From the IMG/VR virus record IMGVR_UViG_3300025131_007035, positions 1 through 28,468 of that record: a stretch of DNA of 28,468 nucleotides. One strand, 5' to 3'. The notes under the pieces are model-generated. The model worked only from the letters and a program-made list of their open reading frames with translations, was not told the origin of the DNA and did no database searches. The stretch is from a virus. Position 1 is the first letter of the stretch. The number at the start of each line of letters is the position of its first letter. Shown in pieces: positions 15,495-24,758 of this stretch. Position numbers and translations under genes: made by a program.

Positions 15495-18400
15495 AAGACT
15501 TTTTATCATCACAAGGGCTCGGTGCAGATTCAATCTCATATACTGTTAGAGATGATAATGGTGACGGGACAATCAACAAGGGAGACGATCTTGGTGTTGA
15601 CCCAAATACTGGAAAGGAGCTTCTTGATCTATCTAGTGCTGATGTCGGAATCCTCGGTGATTACTTAAACTTTATTCAGCAGAATGCTGATGTCGTATTT
15701 GGTGTCAAGCCAGGAAACGAGGAGGCGATATCAGCAATCAGGGGAAATCCACTTTCTCATCCTGAGAATCAGGGAGCTGAAAGGGTCTTTGTTGAGATGG
15801 GAACATCTACAGCAGAGTCTATCACACTAATTCAAAATTCAAATAGTGGAAAATTTGATCAAGATGACGTGAAGCTTGTAGACATAGTCGATAAGATTGA
15901 AGGAAGAAGTGGTCATACACTTCTTCCCGGAATATCTGGAAAGGACATGGGAACAGATGGGAATATTTACGCTGGGTCTCCTAGACCATACCCAGCAACT
16001 CCTGAAGGAGATAGAGAGAAGCAGATCGTCAATGCATCAGTTAACATTCTCAGAGAAAGCAACAGGTTCACACCGGCAGGATCTGCTTCTGGAAATCCAT
16101 ATGTCAATGGTGATGAGAGCTCTTCTGATTTTAATTTAAAGGATACACTTACAGTTCAGCGTGAATTTGGTGAATTTGACGGTGATTCATTTAATGTTAG
16201 AATGGCAAAGCTAGAGGCAATAGGAAGATCTCTGCTAAGTGAGTCGGGAGGCTTTTTAGATACTGAAGGTAATGAAGTCTATCCGGAGAAAAACTTATCT
16301 TCGACAGTTCCCGTTGAAAAGATTGGAAGGCATGACCTTCGCGCAAAGAATGTAGATGGATTTCCTCAGATTCTAGATCTTAATAAATCAGCACAGATAA
16401 ATCGCGGAAATTCAATAATAAGAGGAGAATCAGCAAGATCGGGAAGGGGAGATTTTTTGACACTTGGTGATACAGAAAATTCAACATCTTTTGGATCTAT
16501 GACGAAAGATGGTGACCAGTCGTTTAATCCGGCAAATAAGCAGTATCTTAGGGCAAGAGCAGCTATAGCTGTTAAAACCGCTCTTGTTGCAATTGATAGC
16601 TTTAAACAGGTTGCGCTAGAGAGCGCTGAGGGTGCTAAGAAGGTTAGATCTTCTAGGGGCCCGTATCTCATGGGAGAGAATCAGCAGTATGTCAGGACAG
16701 GAGTTTCTTTTATTATGAACTCAATATTAGTTCCAACAGACAACGGATATAAGAAAGCTGTCAACAAAGGAGCAAAATTTCTTCTTGGCATTGATAAAAA
16801 TCTAGGTGAAATAAATGAAGAAAATGCTGATGACCTTACATCTAAAATAGAGAGTAAGAGCAGGCTTGTCAAGACGTCACCCGGGTATACACTAGTACTT
16901 GCAAGATCGATCCTTCTTGCTGTTCATTCACTTCAAAAGGATGTCTTTCAGAATTCAACTTTTCAGAATGCTGATGATGCAAATGAGCTTATACGGTCAA
17001 TTGGAAAGAGCAGGATTGTAGGGCTTCTTAATACTTTTGCAATAATTGGAGATATTGCTCTAAATTTAGAGAAGTCAAAGGCTGGAATTGAGCTAGGTCT
17101 ATCTAAAAGTCGAGGAATGTGGGACGTTGATAGTATGCCAGATGGTCCAGCGACTAGGGTGTCAAAGAGCAGGACATCAGATGGATTTAATCAATCAGCT
17201 TTGTCAATGAGAACATCTGCAACTCCATCCATGTATCTACTTCCAAAGGGCGTCATTAGAGCGGGCATTAAAATGGGAACAAGCGCAAAGGGAGTTAATC
17301 CTGCAAAGGCAATGCTAGGATCTACAATTGCTCAACAGACGTTTACAGGCGATGCAATGACAGGCGGAGCAAGAATACCAAAAGAGGTAGTTAAGACCGT
17401 CGAGAACATGCTTGATGCTGAGTATATGCCCTTTTACTTCCACGATCTTAGAACTAATGAGATCATATCATTTCATGCATTCCTGTCTGATCTTACTGAT
17501 GACTATACTGCAGAATTTTCTGAGACTGCTGGCTATGGTCGAATGGACGCCGTTCAGACCTACAAAGGAACAAAGCGGGGAATGGGCTTCGGATTTACAA
17601 TTGCAGCAACATCTCAAGAAGATTTTGACGAGATGTGGTGGAAAATCAATAAGCTTACTACACTAGTCTATCCCCAGTGGACTGAGGGAGATCTTTTAGC
17701 AACAGCTGATCACGGAAAGTTCATTCAGCCGTTCAGTCAGGTCATAGGTGCATCTCCGCTAGTTAGGGTTAGAATTGGAGACGTTGTAAAGAGTAACTAT
17801 TCTAAGTTTAATTTATCTAGAATTTTCGGCATTGGAGGATTTGATGTAAAGCCTGAGCTTCCAGCAGTCGGATTTGGACTTTTTAATAGAGGCGGAGGTC
17901 TAGATCTTTTTGGAAATATTAGGGATATCTTAAGTGAAATTGCATTAACAGCATTTCTTGTAGCATACGGAAGCCCGCTTGGTCACAGCATTACGGACTT
18001 TATTCCTGCAGGAAGCGCAGGGGCTAGTATCGCATCTTCTCCGATTGCAACCAAGATTAAGGGTGCAATTATGAGCTCTGTTTCAAACATGCTAGTTAAT
18101 GGATTTGCCAGCCCATTGTTGAATAGCATTATAAGCAGGTACAAAGATCCTGATAATGATCCTGGTGCTCTTGATGAAGACACACCTGGTTATAGACCAG
18201 GTAAAAGTTCATTTATAACTGGGCTTGGAACTGTCGTCTTTGTCAAGGCAAATAACACATCAAAGCCATACACGCTTCTTTCTGCAAATGGAGAAGATTT
18301 AAACGGATTAAACACACTAAGATTTAGCAGGCCAGTTAAGTGCATTGTTCTATCCAGGTCCAGAAAGACAATCTCTGGACGTGGAAGGGGCGGAGACGCA

Positions 18401-19015
18401 TCTCCAAATGACAAGTCTCGTAAAAAGACGTTTTATAAGCTTAAAGTTATTGACACAAACGTGCCACCGGGAATAATGGGTGCAGAGCTTCGTGTCACTC
18501 ATTCTGACATTCATCATGATCCAAGTGATACATTTAACAGATATATGCTTCCCATTCTTGATCCTTTCGGAGGTGTCAAGGCTGGACTTGCAGCAATTGT
18601 TAACAAGAAGGCAGAAAATACAGCATTTGACGGAATCGGAGACAGCATCACGATGACAACAGCGGGAGAGTTTATGGACTCAGCTAATAACTCAGTCACT
18701 AGAGCATTCGAGAGCACACAGGGAAGAGGCCTTGCAGGTGTGATTAAAAATCTTAAGTTTACATGGCTTGATGATAACACTCCCTGGGAAATTGACTGGG
18801 GATCTAGAGCACCAATGCTGTGCAAGGTGTCGATCACTTTTGCACCTATTCACGATCTTCCTCCCGGTCTTGATAGTGAAGGGTACAATAGAGCACCCAT
18901 TTACAATGTTGGAAGGATTATGAGATATGCCGGGGGAGATCCTCACAATGATAACGGAGCAGCTTCCGAAGCAGTTTATCAAAGTGCACATAGAAAAACT
19001 TTTAAGAAGGAGTAA
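15476..19015 (+). CDS. Large baseplate protein, probable tail-tube cap/initiator-like (gp48/gp54-like domains)
   Basis: 1179 residues from GTG 15476 (GGAGG upstream). The N terminus carries a textbook EF-hand loop, DDNGDGTINKGD (26-37), with oxygen ligands at positions 1, 3, 5 and 12. Around 649-740 is a segment with FYFHDLRTNEIISFHAFLSD, a GYGRMDAVQTYKGTKRGMGF stretch and DEMWWKINKLTTLVYPQW. This is a pattern I know from baseplate tube-cap proteins of marine myophages (R-x-F-L, then Y-x-G-R, then K-L-N-x-L). A hydrophobic, Gly/Ala/Ser-rich helical region spans about 816-890. Near the C terminus (about 1090-1135) FTWLDDNTPWEIDW and PMLCKVSITFAPIHDLPPG look like the tube-type beta domain. It would nucleate the tube on the hub. 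T4 gp48 (about 364) and gp54 (about 320) are far smaller, so it may combine several roles. Confidence 0.6.
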   Translation: MARETLKDFLSSQGLGADSISYTVRDDNGDGTINKGDDLGVDPNTGKELLDLSSADVGILGDYLNFIQQNADVVFGVKPGNEEAISAIRGNPLSHPENQGAERVFVEMGTSTAESITLIQNSNSGKFDQDDVKLVDIVDKIEGRSGHTLLPGISGKDMGTDGNIYAGSPRPYPATPEGDREKQIVNASVNILRESNRFTPAGSASGNPYVNGDESSSDFNLKDTLTVQREFGEFDGDSFNVRMAKLEAIGRSLLSESGGFLDTEGNEVYPEKNLSSTVPVEKIGRHDLRAKNVDGFPQILDLNKSAQINRGNSIIRGESARSGRGDFLTLGDTENSTSFGSMTKDGDQSFNPANKQYLRARAAIAVKTALVAIDSFKQVALESAEGAKKVRSSRGPYLMGENQQYVRTGVSFIMNSILVPTDNGYKKAVNKGAKFLLGIDKNLGEINEENADDLTSKIESKSRLVKTSPGYTLVLARSILLAVHSLQKDVFQNSTFQNADDANELIRSIGKSRIVGLLNTFAIIGDIALNLEKSKAGIELGLSKSRGMWDVDSMPDGPATRVSKSRTSDGFNQSALSMRTSATPSMYLLPKGVIRAGIKMGTSAKGVNPAKAMLGSTIAQQTFTGDAMTGGARIPKEVVKTVENMLDAEYMPFYFHDLRTNEIISFHAFLSDLTDDYTAEFSETAGYGRMDAVQTYKGTKRGMGFGFTIAATSQEDFDEMWWKINKLTTLVYPQWTEGDLLATADHGKFIQPFSQVIGASPLVRVRIGDVVKSNYSKFNLSRIFGIGGFDVKPELPAVGFGLFNRGGGLDLFGNIRDILSEIALTAFLVAYGSPLGHSITDFIPAGSAGASIASSPIATKIKGAIMSSVSNMLVNGFASPLLNSIISRYKDPDNDPGALDEDTPGYRPGKSSFITGLGTVVFVKANNTSKPYTLLSANGEDLNGLNTLRFSRPVKCIVLSRSRKTISGRGRGGDASPNDKSRKKTFYKLKVIDTNVPPGIMGAELRVTHSDIHHDPSDTFNRYMLPILDPFGGVKAGLAAIVNKKAENTAFDGIGDSITMTTAGEFMDSANNSVTRAFESTQGRGLAGVIKNLKFTWLDDNTPWEIDWGSRAPMLCKVSITFAPIHDLPPGLDSEGYNRAPIYNVGRIMRYAGGDPHNDNGAASEAVYQSAHRKTFKKE

Positions 19016-19018
19016 CAG

Positions 19019-19315
19019 GTGTCAACATCGAGATACACATTTTTAAAGAAGATTAACGGAGGCAGGTCGTATGGAACGAATACAAGCTCTGCAAATATTC
19101 GTACCGGAATAAGGGCAGGATTAATTCCATATAGGACTATTCTTATAAGCGAATCAGAGAGACTTGATACAATTGCTGGCGGAATCTATGGAGATGGGGC
19201 GTTATGGTGGATAATAGCAGCTGCTTCTGGAATCGGGTGGGGATTGCAAGTTCCCGCTGGAACTATATTGTGCATTCCAGACAGACCCAGCGATGTGTAT
19301 TCATATCTTGGATAA
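19019..19315 (+). CDS. Small LysM-like baseplate protein (gp53/gpX-type)
   Basis: 98 residues from GTG 19019, three bases after the previous stop, with AAGGAG (19007-19012) overlapping that stop. Residues 43-87 form a LysM-like domain: ISESERLDTIAGGIYGDGAL, then WWIIAAASGIGWGLQVPAGT and ILCIP. The hallmark order is S-E-x-D/E-x-L-x-x-I-A, a Tyr-Gly-Asp turn, W-x-I-A-x-A, then x-P-G-T-x-L-x-I-P. T4 gp53 and P2 gpX are baseplate proteins with this domain; in these it works as a structural clamp around the hub or wedge rather than as a cell-wall hydrolase. No catalytic domain accompanies it. Its place between the tube-cap-like gene and the hub-like gene matches the usual order. Confidence 0.8.
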   Translation: MSTSRYTFLKKINGGRSYGTNTSSANIRTGIRAGLIPYRTILISESERLDTIAGGIYGDGALWWIIAAASGIGWGLQVPAGTILCIPDRPSDVYSYLG

Positions 19316-19318
19316 ACT

Positions 19319-22300
19319 ATGGGAATTTTACAAAACATCGTAGACGGGAAGAAGCTTAGAAAAGAAAGAAAAGTTTCTCCGTATGTTACTATGAAGGAGC
19401 TTCTGGCATACTTTGCCTTTGGGGGAACTCAAGAAGATCACCTTCGGCTAGTGGGTCAAGGCAATGATGGTCAAAACCCACATCAGCGTAGAGCTGCTCT
19501 GACCATTCCAACAAACAGTGATCACACAGAGCTTGTTGAAGAATTTCTGGATATGTCAATTGGTGTAACAGGAACAGTCGATCTAATGCGGAGGATAAAG
19601 AATCAAAAGCCCTCTACTCTGTCGACAGGCGGTCTCATCGGAATGATTTCAGATATGCTTGGCGGCGGCGGCCTGGTGTCATCGATATCTCAAGTTGATG
19701 ATCTCATAGCAGCACAGATTCAGGTGTACTTTGAAGACATGGGCGGAGATCTGGATATCGGCTTAATTCAACCTAAGCAGAAACATTACAGGGCTGCCGG
19801 ATTGGATTTGAGCGGTCAAGATATCGCGACAAATGATTTATCCAGGTACCTGCTTCATGGAAGAATCGTGGATATTCTAAAGCCCCCGCTGAATGGCATA
19901 CACGGCGACACCCCTGCGTTTGACAACATGCCACCGTCAATTGTTTCCACAATCTCTGAGACTGAAGAGACTTATAGTACTGCTTCTGCCGACGAAGATA
20001 GATTTATAAGGATGATTGCCTCGATGGGCGGGTCTCTGGATACTGAAGATTCCGTCATTTCTGTCCAGTACATCAACAGCAACGGTACAATAGCTCAGCA
20101 TGATTTTGACATTGGGCTTGCTGATATGGACATTTACAATACAATGCGGTCAATCGAAGGACCCACTCGTGATGCCCTGGCAGTGTTAGAAGCCCGTGCC
20201 TTAGGCCGAGAGCTGGATGAGGTCCGGGCCACGCAGAGCAGTCCAACCAGAGAGGTAGGATCGGAGGTTGCAGTAGGCATTGTCTCGGATGCTGCTGACG
20301 AAGTCTGGTCAAATATCAGCGGATTAGGGACTCTGTCTACTGAGACTGCCGTTAGGAATTCTTTTCTTAGGCAGTGGTTTGTCCAATCTAGGGGACGCAC
20401 CCTCGCTAACGGAGGTGATTTTGACCCAGGGCTTCAGATTGTGAATAGGCTTTCCGCAGCGAGTGATGAAGAAATCTCCTGGGCTGAACATTATGGAGGT
20501 GATCTCGTTGGAAACGGTCAGATTAATTCCGCACCGATGAATCCAGACAGACTAAACTCTCCAAATCTGTCTGTGATTGTGATTCCAAGTCTAGATGTCA
20601 ATCTTAACACTAGAAATACATCTCATGTTGCACTATTTTCATGCGGAATTCCGACAGTTGAAATGTCTTTAGCTGTCCCTTTTATCAAGCTTCAATTTGA
20701 AGTAGCCAAGGCATCTGTGATGGTACAAGATGGAAAAGAATCTCAGGCATCACTTGGCACCACAGTGACATTCCTTGGAGATGGAACAGTTCAATATGGT
20801 TCAGCAGACTGGGGAATGCAGACCGGACTAGGTCCGGGTGTAGCCCCAAGCCCAGACAACTCTATAGGCTTCTCTCTACCAGGAGCGGGTCTTTTCGGAG
20901 GAGGCTCTGAAGATGTTGAAACATCAGTCTCTCTATCAACAAGATCTGGGATGGAAATATTCACATCCCCTCAGACTATGGTCAATATGAATATAAATTC
21001 TCAAAGGACCCAAAAGATACTTGACCCTACTCAACCAATGATGTCGCTTGACTCTGTCCAGATCAAAGAGTATCTATCAGGTCACGGATTGATTGGGTTC
21101 AAGAGGGCTACAGTCTCGATGACTCTCCATGATAGAACAAGACTTAGAGAGGTTGCTCACTTCATAGCACCTGCTCAATTCGGTCGTGTAACAGCTGGAA
21201 TTGAATTTGGCTGGTCTCATCCGCACAGTGATCCTGCAAAGGGAAGCCCGTATGGAAAGTTTCTTAACTCTCTTAGAAATACTGCGAAGTATCGCTTAAT
21301 TAAAGGTACCTATAACATGGACTCAGCCGGTCAAATTAAGATCACCCTGGAGATGGGAACAACAGGGAGCGAAGAGAGCAAAAATATTCACGCATGTACT
21401 GGAAGGTTTGTAGAGCTAAGGTTAATTGAAGACATACTGCGTGACATCAATGCGATACACAGACAGCAGAAGCTATCTACTGGTAATCTTTCAGCAGAAA
21501 TTAGAGACTTTACAAAGCTTTATGAGAGAAGCACAGACGCAACAGGTACACTGGTCGATGTCAGCTTCCTTATTGCTGCTGAGACCATACACAGAGAAAT
21601 GATGAATGGTGACAAGTCCGTCGAAACAGCAGCCCAAGAGCTGGGCGTTCTTATCAAGCGATTTGTCGAAGCACCGGGTTCTACATATAGAACCCAGACA
21701 GCATCATCACTAATGGGAGATATTCTAGAAAGTTTCGAGCCTACTTCACCATCGCCTGATCCGTGGTTGACAGATCTGATAATGGGAGTATCAAACACCG
21801 CATACACAGAACTTCAAGCCAGCCTGAGCTTTGCTAGCAGATCTCATCGACGCTACGAATCCAGGCTGGACGAGAAATATGTCTCTCTAGGGAAGGTGAT
21901 GACATCGTTGATAGGAAAGCCACTGTGTGCTTCACACAGATTTGACGAGGTTCAGATGATATTTTATGGCATGAATGATTCTGCTGGTGCGATGATAAAC
22001 TATGCCATATCTTCGTTTCCCATAAAGCTCTCATCTTTACGAACACAGATTGCGGAGTACATAGAAAATGCTGGAACGATCACTGTCAACGGGGTCATAA
22101 GAATCTTGACAGGCATGACAAATAGCGCATCTGCGGAAGCATATGGATTTTCTGACTTATATGCCTACAGTCAAGCGCTCGGCCAGGAAAACTCACGTCG
22201 AAATACTGAAATGGGAGACTCCTACACGTCAGCCGACGAAGACTTCAGTCTCAATGAAAGGCTTTCCAAGAGAATGTATCATTGTGGATTATTTAGACCC

Positions 22301-23491
22301 AGATTTAAAGTTCCTGTGATTAAGGTTCTCTTTGAGTCAGGTCCGAAGGTCCTGTGCGATGAGGAGGGTCAGCAGATAGGTGATGTTGACGAAACAAAGC
22401 ATATCTTAAGAATTCATGTGTATGATCAAAATGCATCAGCTCACCCAGGTGAGCAGATAGTTCTAGACTGTCTTTCAGACGGTGAGCAGACCCATATGTT
22501 TAATAGGGATACAGTTGTTGCCGGGGCTGATAGCAGGGTTGAGACAGTTCAGGATCGTGTGGAAACGACGATGAGAACAGCCTCAACTGTAACTCATACC
22601 GGCGGGGGAGAAAGAGGCATTCTTTCTACCATTTCTTCAATATTTGGAGGAGGCGGTGGTGAGGCAGTGGAGTACACCACCACTGAGTCAGATTCTAACC
22701 GAGAGGGTAATAAACAGGACGAGGTGAAGGTGCCTGTATTTATAAGTAGCAGAGATGCAATTCACGACTTTATCAAGACTAGAATCCCGACAATTCAATT
22801 TGGTACTGCATTCAGTCCGTTCTCAGAGGTCACAATAAGCGGAATGTCTAGTGGGGGTACATTCGATGCACTCCTGTCAAATCAGTTCAGAGATCAAAGT
22901 GATCCACAAACACATCAAGGTTCAGATCCCCTGGTCAGCGAGGTTCAAGTCGTTCCAGTGACAGCCAAAGCAGCCGGTCTTGGAAATCCGATGTTTCATC
23001 CCGGACAGGAATTCTATCTTGATCTGAAAACTGGAACGACAGCAGACAATATCTTCACTGTTAGGTCAGTCACACACAACATATCTCCTGGGACGTTCAC
23101 ATCTGACGTTGAGTTTGGACCCGCTGGAGCATTCTCTAGTGTCTCCTCAATTAGATCAAATCTAATAGCAGCACTTGCATCCATGAAAAACATTGCTGAA
23201 GAATCAACTAGCGAGTACCTGGATATTCCCGTCACCTGGGCTCCTCGACTGGGTTCTGATGAGATGGCTAGAATCAGTGGTGGGTCGCTTGACAATGGCG
23301 GCTACGTTGACCCTCCAGCAGATCCCGGAGGTCCCGCTGGAAGAACTTGGACACAAGATGAGATTGACCAGCTTAGAGAGCTATACCCGTCATTCTCGAC
23401 CAGAATTGAGAGCACCATGAGATCCGGAGGAAGTCTCGACCACCTCGAGAAGTTCACGCTGACGTCTTCAGGTGCTCTCTTCGACCAGTAA
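19319..23491 (+). CDS. Very large baseplate hub-like protein
   Basis: 1390 residues, starting three bases after the previous stop, with a weak binding site (TTGGA). Residues about 630-684 contain GIEFGWSHPHSDPAKGSPYG, then FLNSLRNTAKYRLIKGTYNM and an ITLEMGTTG strand, a motif set I associate with hub or wedge proteins of marine myophages. Residues about 1222-1275 read NPMFHPGQEFYLDLKTGTTA followed by DNIFTVRSVTHNISPGTF, like the last domain of gp27/late-control-D type hubs (P-G-Q-x-F-Y-L-D, then V-x-S-V-x-H-x-I-x-P-G). Gly-rich loops break the chain near 112-120, 528-540 and 1100-1125. The order LysM then hub is the common myophage order. It may fuse a gp27-type hub with additional baseplate domains; T4 gp27 has 391 residues. 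The C-terminal 100 residues are acidic and Pro/Gly-rich. Confidence 0.6.
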   Translation: MGILQNIVDGKKLRKERKVSPYVTMKELLAYFAFGGTQEDHLRLVGQGNDGQNPHQRRAALTIPTNSDHTELVEEFLDMSIGVTGTVDLMRRIKNQKPSTLSTGGLIGMISDMLGGGGLVSSISQVDDLIAAQIQVYFEDMGGDLDIGLIQPKQKHYRAAGLDLSGQDIATNDLSRYLLHGRIVDILKPPLNGIHGDTPAFDNMPPSIVSTISETEETYSTASADEDRFIRMIASMGGSLDTEDSVISVQYINSNGTIAQHDFDIGLADMDIYNTMRSIEGPTRDALAVLEARALGRELDEVRATQSSPTREVGSEVAVGIVSDAADEVWSNISGLGTLSTETAVRNSFLRQWFVQSRGRTLANGGDFDPGLQIVNRLSAASDEEISWAEHYGGDLVGNGQINSAPMNPDRLNSPNLSVIVIPSLDVNLNTRNTSHVALFSCGIPTVEMSLAVPFIKLQFEVAKASVMVQDGKESQASLGTTVTFLGDGTVQYGSADWGMQTGLGPGVAPSPDNSIGFSLPGAGLFGGGSEDVETSVSLSTRSGMEIFTSPQTMVNMNINSQRTQKILDPTQPMMSLDSVQIKEYLSGHGLIGFKRATVSMTLHDRTRLREVAHFIAPAQFGRVTAGIEFGWSHPHSDPAKGSPYGKFLNSLRNTAKYRLIKGTYNMDSAGQIKITLEMGTTGSEESKNIHACTGRFVELRLIEDILRDINAIHRQQKLSTGNLSAEIRDFTKLYERSTDATGTLVDVSFLIAAETIHREMMNGDKSVETAAQELGVLIKRFVEAPGSTYRTQTASSLMGDILESFEPTSPSPDPWLTDLIMGVSNTAYTELQASLSFASRSHRRYESRLDEKYVSLGKVMTSLIGKPLCASHRFDEVQMIFYGMNDSAGAMINYAISSFPIKLSSLRTQIAEYIENAGTITVNGVIRILTGMTNSASAEAYGFSDLYAYSQALGQENSRRNTEMGDSYTSADEDFSLNERLSKRMYHCGLFRPRFKVPVIKVLFESGPKVLCDEEGQQIGDVDETKHILRIHVYDQNASAHPGEQIVLDCLSDGEQTHMFNRDTVVAGADSRVETVQDRVETTMRTASTVTHTGGGERGILSTISSIFGGGGGEAVEYTTTESDSNREGNKQDEVKVPVFISSRDAIHDFIKTRIPTIQFGTAFSPFSEVTISGMSSGGTFDALLSNQFRDQSDPQTHQGSDPLVSEVQVVPVTAKAAGLGNPMFHPGQEFYLDLKTGTTADNIFTVRSVTHNISPGTFTSDVEFGPAGAFSSVSSIRSNLIAALASMKNIAEESTSEYLDIPVTWAPRLGSDEMARISGGSLDNGGYVDPPADPGGPAGRTWTQDEIDQLRELYPSFSTRIESTMRSGGSLDHLEKFTLTSSGALFDQ

Positions 23492-23511
23492 AACAATCTA
23501 TAGGCCCCTGT

Positions 23512-23519
23512 TATAATTA
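23512..23519 (+). promoter_or_regulatory. Extended -10-like element (TGTTATAAT, overlapping TATAATTA) at the polymerase gene
   Basis: TG at 23509-23510, one base, then TATAAT at 23512-23517: a perfect extended -10 sigma-70 element. It is also one base off the octamer TATATTTA. It ends three bases before ATG 23523, so a transcript started from it would have almost no leader. Confidence 0.5.
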
Positions 23520-23522
23520 ATC

Positions 23523-24728
23523 ATGCGTGTGTGTATTCATAAGGATGTGATTGGAAGTGACAGGCACCTGGTTAGTGACGGTGATGAGTTTTGCTGGTCT
23601 CCATTCGTCCCGGATGACGCGTGGCTGTGCGGATTTTCTGACTCTCACCTGAGAAGCGTCGATCTTCTCGCCAGCCAGGTGGGTGTCAGCCTAAAGGTCT
23701 CTCCGTCTGAGAGTCACGACAAGTCCTGGTCGATTCTTAGACCAAACGGCTCTGTTGGTGTTCCCTGGAGATGGGTTCTCCGGGGATCGACGTTCCAAGC
23801 TCACTTAGAGCAGCTTCTAGACCAAATCTGGGAACTCTTGAGATCTAATCATGATTCCTATTATGGACAAGAGTTCGTGACAATGAGAGGGTTTCTACAG
23901 TCTCTAGATCGATCCAAGATTGATAAGAAAGGGCTGTATGAGATACTGGACAATCCGGGTGAGAGAGATGGATCACTTAGGTCTTTTATTCCGGACAGTC
24001 AGGGGCTTCTAAACAAGATATCATACAGCCAGACATCATCATGTAGCGGAAGGCTAACAGTCAAGAGCGGCCCTTCAATTCTAACTATGAGAAAGGATAG
24101 ACGGTCACTGCTGAGGTCTAGATACACCGATGGGAAGATCATCCAGATAGACTTTGTCTCACTTGAGCCCAGGGTTGCCCTTTGCACTGCAGGAAGTCCT
24201 TTTGACGGTGACATATATGACCTAATAAGAAGAGATGTCCTGAACTCTGAAGTTGACAGGAAGTCTGCCAAGATAGCAACAATTGGATGCCTTTACGGGA
24301 TGTCTGCAAAGAAGCTTTCTGAGGTGCTCGGGTCTAACGATTCCAGCCGACAGATTTTGAAAAAGATCAGAAATCATTTTAAGATCCCTAAGCTTGAGAA
24401 AGATCTAAAGTCTCAGCTCTCTGAGAACGGTTCTATTACTAATCTGTACGGAAGGGTGATGACTCCTGACTCAGACTCTGGTCATCTTCTCGTCAATAGG
24501 TTCATACAGTCGACAGCAGCTGATGCTGCAATTCTTGGTTTTTCATCTCTCTGTGACCAGATATCGAATGAAGAAATTAGAGCCAGGCCAATCTTTGTCA
24601 TTCATGACGCCCTAATTTTTGATGTTGACTGTGATGATCTGGTGAGGATTAATGATATTATTGAAAATCCATTAATACTTCCCAAATTAGATGGAAAATT
24701 TCCAGTCTCTATGGAGATCATAAGCTGA
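23523..24728 (+). CDS. Compact family A DNA polymerase-like protein without exonuclease domain
   Basis: 401 residues. The C-terminal 235 residues carry the pol I palm and fingers: SQTSSCSGRLTV (169-180, the TGRLS region), motif A IDFVSLEPR (209-217, metal ligand D210, E215), motif B RKSAKIATIGCLYG (246-259), NLYGRVMTP (307-315), NRFIQSTAAD (325-334), and motif C IHDALIFDV (360-368, metal ligand D362). Relative to E. coli pol I, R754, K758, Y766 and H881 are kept, but F762 is Ile (I254) and E883 is Ala (A363). The motif A to B spacing is shorter than in pol I. Residues 1-160 are too short for a proofreading domain plus full thumb, and I see no DxE exonuclease motif. No Shine-Dalgarno precedes ATG 23523. 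Both metal Asp remain, so activity is possible. It follows structural genes, an unusual place for a replicative enzyme. Confidence 0.85.
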   Translation: MRVCIHKDVIGSDRHLVSDGDEFCWSPFVPDDAWLCGFSDSHLRSVDLLASQVGVSLKVSPSESHDKSWSILRPNGSVGVPWRWVLRGSTFQAHLEQLLDQIWELLRSNHDSYYGQEFVTMRGFLQSLDRSKIDKKGLYEILDNPGERDGSLRSFIPDSQGLLNKISYSQTSSCSGRLTVKSGPSILTMRKDRRSLLRSRYTDGKIIQIDFVSLEPRVALCTAGSPFDGDIYDLIRRDVLNSEVDRKSAKIATIGCLYGMSAKKLSEVLGSNDSSRQILKKIRNHFKIPKLEKDLKSQLSENGSITNLYGRVMTPDSDSGHLLVNRFIQSTAADAAILGFSSLCDQISNEEIRARPIFVIHDALIFDVDCDDLVRINDIIENPLILPKLDGKFPVSMEIIS

Positions 24729-24734
24729 CGTCGA

Positions 24735-24742
24735 AATACTTA
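24735..24742 (+). promoter_or_regulatory. Weak promoter-like AATACTTA motif
   Basis: AATACTTA, two bases off TATATTTA, 16 bases before ATG 24759, in the same relation to its gene as the motif at 505. Support is position only. Confidence 0.25.
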
Positions 24743-24758
24743 TCTTTGAGACGTGGCC

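Noticed and set aside
19019-19315. LysM domain read as a cell-wall-degrading or lysis protein
   Set aside because: No catalytic domain is attached, the size and position fit the structural gp53/gpX type of baseplate protein.
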